26,522 nucleotides of DNA, taken from contig CAMTWK010000040.1 of NCBI GenBank assembly GCA_947085425.1, forward strand, positions 1-26,522. Reading direction: 5' to 3'. This stretch comes from UKL13-2 sp947085425 (GTDB taxonomy: Bacteria; Pseudomonadota; Gammaproteobacteria; Burkholderiales; Usitatibacteraceae). A model generated the notes under the pieces. It saw nothing but the letters and a program-made list of their open reading frames with translations, had not been told where the DNA came from and ran no database searches. Position numbers and translations under genes: made by a program. Below are positions 23,442-26,522 of this stretch, piece by piece (position 1 is the stretch's first letter; the number at the start of each line of letters is the position of its first letter).

Positions 23442-25063
23442 TGAGCAGCCTCGCCCTGATCGGCGGCCTCGCCGGCGGCGTCGGTCTGTTTCTGCTCGGC
23501 ATGGGGATGATGACCGACGGCATGAAGCTTGCCGCCGGGCCCGCGTTGGAGCGTATTCTCGCCCGTTCGACGAAGACGCGGCTGCGCGGTCTGGCGTCCG
23601 GGCTCATGGTGACCGCGATGGTGCAGTCGTCGAGCGCGGTGACGGTCGCCACCATCGGCTTTGTCAATGCCGGCCTGCTCAACCTGTCGCAGGCATTGTG
23701 GGTGTTGTTCGGTGCCAATGTCGGCACTACCATGACCGGCTGGCTGGTGGCGCTGGTCGGGCTCAAGTTAAAGATCGAGGCGCTGGCTTTGCCGCTGATC
23801 GGCGTCGGCATGATCCTGCGCCTCTCCGGCGAAGGCGCGCGGCGCGGCGCGCTGGGCACGGCGCTGGCCGGCTTCGGCGTGCTCTTTCTCGGCATCGACA
23901 TGCTGAAGGAGAGCTTCTCCGGATTGTCGACGGATTTCCAGTTGCCATCTGGCGACGGCGTCAGCGACATCGTGCTGCAGGTGGGCATCGGCATCATGCT
24001 CACGGTACTGATGCAAAGCTCCAGCGCCGCGCTGGTGATAGCGCTGACCGCGGCGCAAGGCGGCCTGTTGACGATACAGGGCGCGGCCGCGGTGGTCATC
24101 GGCGCCAACATCGGTACCACCGTGACCGCGCTGATCGCCGCCATTGGCGCCACGCCAAACGCCAAGCGCGCTGCCGCGGCCCATATCATTTTCAACCTGC
24201 TCACTGGCGTCGTCGCCCTGTTGCTGTTGCCCTGGTTGGTCGGTTTCCTCTCCGTACTGCGCGAATGGCTGGGACTCGACGGAGCACCCGCGGCCAAACT
24301 GGCGCTGTTCCACACCGTGTTCAATGTACTCGGCGTGGTGTTGATCTGGCCTGTCGTCGCGCGTCTGACAACATTTCTCGAAGCCCGCTTCACGATCGCC
24401 GAGGACGACGAAGCCCGCCCGCGTCATCTCGACAAGACCGTGCTGGCGGTGCCGACGCTGGCGCTCGATGCACTCCAGCGCGAAGTCCGCCGCCTCGGGG
24501 GTATTGCGTTGAACACGGTGCGTGCCGCGATCGAAGCGCCCGCAGGTCCGGCGCTGGCACGCCACAAGCTGGTGGTGGCCCGGCTCAACCTGGCCATCGC
24601 GGATTTTGTCACCCGCTTGCATGGCACCGGCATGGCCGCCGACAGCGCGCACCGCCTGCCGGAGATCCTGCGCGTGGCGCGCTATTACGAGACGGCGACG
24701 GAACTGGCGGTTGAAGCTTCTGCCGCCATGGGTGAAATAGCCGACGGCGAATCCAGCTCGGAAGCCACGGCCTTCGCCGATACCGCGCTGGCCTTGCTCG
24801 CGCGGTCTGATCCCGCCGGCACCGGCGTCAGCGCCGACCTCGAGGTGGCCGCGGGTGACATGGAAAGCGCCTACCAGGCGCTCAAGGCCTATCTGCTGAC
24901 AGCCGGCGCGCAAGGCCGTCTGCCAGTCAAAGCAATGGATGCTCGACTACGCGCCGCCAGCGCGCTGCGCCGCGCGCTAGTGCAGGCGGTCAAGGCGGCA
25001 AACCTGTTGGCGTCCGGTACCGGGAAAACGCCGGCAAGCTCTTCACAACAGGAAACATCATGA
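23441..25063 (+). CDS. Na+/phosphate cotransporter-family protein (NptA/YjbB-like) with PhoU-like tail
   Basis: A 540-residue inner-membrane protein. Residues 5-330 contain two inverted Na_Pi_cotrans repeats, each with the QSSSA signature (about 62-66 and 192-196) followed by GANVGTT and GANIGTT. Residues about 340-530 form a helical PhoU-like regulatory domain rich in Ala/Leu/Arg. The family moves phosphate with Na+; bacterial members such as YjbB export phosphate. ATG 23441 is chosen over GTG 23438: it overlaps the upstream TGA (TGATG) and has GAGG a few bases before it. The stop overlaps the DUF502 start (ATGA). It is the only intact gene of this cluster. Confidence 0.92.
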   Translation: MSSLALIGGLAGGVGLFLLGMGMMTDGMKLAAGPALERILARSTKTRLRGLASGLMVTAMVQSSSAVTVATIGFVNAGLLNLSQALWVLFGANVGTTMTGWLVALVGLKLKIEALALPLIGVGMILRLSGEGARRGALGTALAGFGVLFLGIDMLKESFSGLSTDFQLPSGDGVSDIVLQVGIGIMLTVLMQSSSAALVIALTAAQGGLLTIQGAAAVVIGANIGTTVTALIAAIGATPNAKRAAAAHIIFNLLTGVVALLLLPWLVGFLSVLREWLGLDGAPAAKLALFHTVFNVLGVVLIWPVVARLTTFLEARFTIAEDDEARPRHLDKTVLAVPTLALDALQREVRRLGGIALNTVRAAIEAPAGPALARHKLVVARLNLAIADFVTRLHGTGMAADSAHRLPEILRVARYYETATELAVEASAAMGEIADGESSSEATAFADTALALLARSDPAGTGVSADLEVAAGDMESAYQALKAYLLTAGAQGRLPVKAMDARLRAASALRRALVQAVKAANLLASGTGKTPASSSQQETS

Positions 25064-25633
25064 TTGCAAGGAAAGACACATCCACTGATCACGGACGCGC
25101 GGCCCATGTCGGCCGCACTGTCCTGATCGGCTTCTTTACCGTCGCGCCGTTGTGGCTGACCTGGCTGATCTTCGACTTCCTGTTTGCATCCTCACCAGCA
25201 TGGGCACACCGCCCGGTTGGTCGCGCCAATATCTGAAACCCTGTCGAACGGGTTGCTCACCCGTCTGCCGCTGGTGCAGTCCGTCCATGGCGGTGCCAAA
25301 CGTTTTCTCCAGACGCTGAGCAAGCCGCCGGTCTCCGGTCAGCGTGTGGTGCTGATCAGTTTTCCAACCCCGGAAATGAGGGCTGTAGGCCTGGCCACCA
25401 AGATCATGCACAACGAAGTAACCGGATGCGAACTCGCCGCCGTCTATGTGCCGACCGCGCCCAATCCGACGTCGGGCTACATAGAGATCGTGCCCCTCGA
25501 CGAGGTGGTGCAGACCGACTGGACCATCGAACAGGCGATGAGCTTCATCATGACCGGCGGCGCCAATGCGCCGGACAAGATCGCCTTTACCCGTGCAGCA
25601 AGGCGGGAGAACGTCGCTGATCCACACGCCTGA
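25060..25633 (+). pseudogene. DUF502 membrane protein gene, broken by frameshift and apparent internal deletion
   Basis: ATG 25060 (overlapping the Na/Pi stop) begins a 58-residue frame with the first membrane helix RTVLIGFFTVAPLWLTWLIF and stops at TGA 25234-25236. From about 25188, the next-expected family sequence ILTSMGTPPGWSR is instead in another frame, consistent with loss of one G near 25186. From about 25230 the recognisable C-terminal half lies in the third frame: LLTRLPLVQSVHGGAKRFLQ, SGQRVVLISFPTPEMRAVGL, PNPTSGYIEIVP, AMSFIMTGGANAP, ending at TGA 25631-25633. The second membrane helix (about 45-55 residues) is missing. DUF502 proteins are small inner-membrane proteins of unknown function. 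The gene is almost certainly non-functional unless the window contains sequence errors. Confidence 0.82.
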
Positions 25634-25749
25634 TTGCATGCCGCGTATTCTCGCCGCCGGTTGCTTGGCCGAGAGCCCCCAAGCGCGTCAGTTTGAGCCT
25701 TGGCTATGGCACGAACAGCGGGGCGCGCGTCGAACACAATTTCTCGGCG

Positions 25750-26163
25750 CGGCATCAGCATCTGCCTTGGCGTGAGATCCAGACGCTTTGAAACCGTGAT
25801 GGCCACCGGCAGCAGCGCGGCCACGCCGATGTTGTTCATGAACGCCGATATTGCGCCACCGACGAGCATGAAGATCGAAATCATGCGCAGTACGCTGCGA
25901 CCGGCCACGCGCGCGACCTGCACCCCAATTTGGTTGGAGATGCCGGCCCGCGTCAGGCCCTCGCTGATGATGAACATCGCCCAGACCGTGACGACCGCCG
26001 GGTTGGCGAAGCCGCCCACCGCGTCCGCCGGCGACACCAGACCCAGCACCGCCAAGCTGGACAGCACGAGCAGCGCCACCAGGTCCATGCGGATACACTC
26101 GGTGACGAACAGCACCAGCGCCACAGCAAGGATTCCCAATACCAGCGCGATCTCCAGTGTCAT
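25750..26163 (-). pseudogene. SLC13-family permease, 3'-truncated N-terminal remnant
   Basis: From ATG 26163, about 138 codons encode a normal SLC13/CitT-like N-terminus: MTLEIALVLGILAVALVLFV, then FANPAVVTVWAMFIISEGL, GGAISAFMNNIGVAALLP and LDLTPRQMLMP. In intact permeases the motif after MLMP leads to the first ion-binding loop (a Gly/Thr-rich stretch). Here the frame changes at about 25750 to unrelated RREIVFDARPAVRAIAK and runs on into the opposite-strand DUF502 remnant. Perhaps three quarters of the protein (and all later helices) is missing. The family includes Na+-coupled dicarboxylate or sulfate carriers. The fragment is non-functional as a transporter. Confidence 0.8.
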
Positions 26164-26235
26164 TGACGATTCCCATGGGTTGTATTGTTGAATGGCGCTG
26201 GTGGCAGCAGGGGGCATGCACCAACACCCGACAAA

Positions 26236-26260
26236 ACCTCACGCCCTCGAACCGTGAGGT
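26236..26260. other. 8-bp perfect hairpin upstream of the SLC13 remnant
   Basis: ACCTCACG (26236-26243) pairs with CGTGAGGT (26253-26260) across a 9-base loop. It lies in the former 5' region of the SLC13 permease gene, between it and element E3. No T-run follows on either strand. It may be a leader hairpin, a regulator site or chance. Confidence 0.4.
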
Positions 26261-26335
26261 CGGTGACTAAGCGGAACTGCTGGCGCGGGTCGATCGGGTA
26301 GGCTCGAAGTGTGGTTATCGTGCCCCAGACCCTAG

Positions 26336-26522
26336 CCTGCATATTTCACGGGTCGGCCCGCCTTATATACGCTTTTCATTTTTGGCGAACTATAAATTCT
26401 GCGAATCCAAACTGTACTTCGTAAGGTTGATGGCCTACGTACTCGATAGCGGGCGGCTGAGCAGCGCTTTTCCGCTCTCTTCCCTCGTAATATCTTGATA
26501 TTACTCGGTCAGTCGAGCAAAA
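26336..26522. mobile_element. MITE-like element E3, partial (cut by the window end)
   Basis: Begins CCTGCATATTTCACGGG, in the same orientation as E1. Over the 187 bases visible it differs from E1 at only three positions by eye, all transitions. It includes the GTAATATC-TT-GATATTAC hairpin at 26487-26504. The left flank is CTAG (26332-26335). The right end lies beyond the window. The near-identity with E1, 22 kb away, indicates recent copying. Confidence 0.8.

Noticed and set aside
22984..24714. 576-codon plus-strand frame overlapping the GGDEF remnant and Na/Pi gene
   Set aside because: It is an Arg-rich shadow in a GC-rich region; the overlapping frame at 23441-25063 clearly encodes a Na/Pi transporter.
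23768..24913. 381-codon minus-strand frame
   Set aside because: Composition is His/Gln/Arg-rich and low in hydrophobic residues, as expected for an antisense shadow of the Na/Pi gene.
480..26163. A defence island or secretion system
   Set aside because: No nuclease, restriction, toxin-antitoxin, retron or secretion component was found; the MoxR/VWA pair alone is not sufficient evidence.
3834..26522. Classical composite transposon bounded by E1 and E3
   Set aside because: The elements encode no transposase, and a third related copy (E2) lies inside. A 22-kb transposition unit is not supported by matching outer target duplications in this window.

Overview
The window looks like chromosomal DNA of a Gram-negative Pseudomonadota bacterium, most likely beta- or gammaproteobacterial. 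The evidence is Sec-type signal peptides, a YkgJ/UPF0153 protein, an AzlCD pair, a CHASE2 adenylyl cyclase, a CoxD/CoxE-like AAA+/VWA pair, an OmpR-type regulator and RAYT-associated repeats. I cannot place it to genus. No tRNA, rRNA or CRISPR array was seen.

Layout. (1) Positions 1-479 are repeats: the 3' end of a RAYT-like transposase gene is present twice (266-bp offset, at least 129 bp identical), with five progressively shorter copies of a 28-bp motif. (2) A KefB/YbaL-like cation:proton antiporter (480-2216) begins almost inside these repeats and is followed by an IS110 transposase remnant. (3) A compact block with rather uniform base and codon use by eye runs from 2763 to 19700. It holds a ketopantoate-reductase-like protein; a minus-strand operon of a fused membrane/spermidine-synthase protein, YkgJ and a polytopic membrane protein; azlC-azlD-lipase; a secreted DUF4139 protein divergent from a MoxR ATPase/VWA pair; an orphan OmpR-type regulator; an MBL-fold hydrolase; a CHASE2 adenylyl cyclase; a secreted coiled-coil protein; and a DUF1428 protein. 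(4) From 20012 to about 26300 the GC content looks higher. This part holds a P2-like P-type ATPase and a row of genes of which only the Na/Pi cotransporter is intact. Its neighbours are a GGDEF gene without its active-site motif, a DUF502 gene broken by a frameshift plus an apparent internal deletion, and a 3'-truncated SLC13 permease.

The most distinctive non-coding feature is a family of three short elements without a visible transposase (E1 3834-4072, E2 19701-19952, E3 from 26336 past the window end). E1 and E2 are bounded on both sides by CCTGCATATTTCACG and its complement. E1 is flanked by TTAA on both sides, and E1 and E2 each begin on the base after a TAA stop codon. E1 and E3 are nearly identical; E2 shares only the ends. 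They look like MITE-type non-autonomous elements.

Functionally the window mixes ion and solute transport (antiporter, P-type ATPase, Na/Pi, AzlCD, SLC13 remnant) with signalling (adenylyl cyclase, response regulator) and a chaperone-like AAA+/VWA pair. I see no single coherent new pathway. The best leads are the E-element family, the selective decay around the Na/Pi gene, the altered ion site of the P-type ATPase, and the DUF4139/MoxR/VWA neighbourhood.
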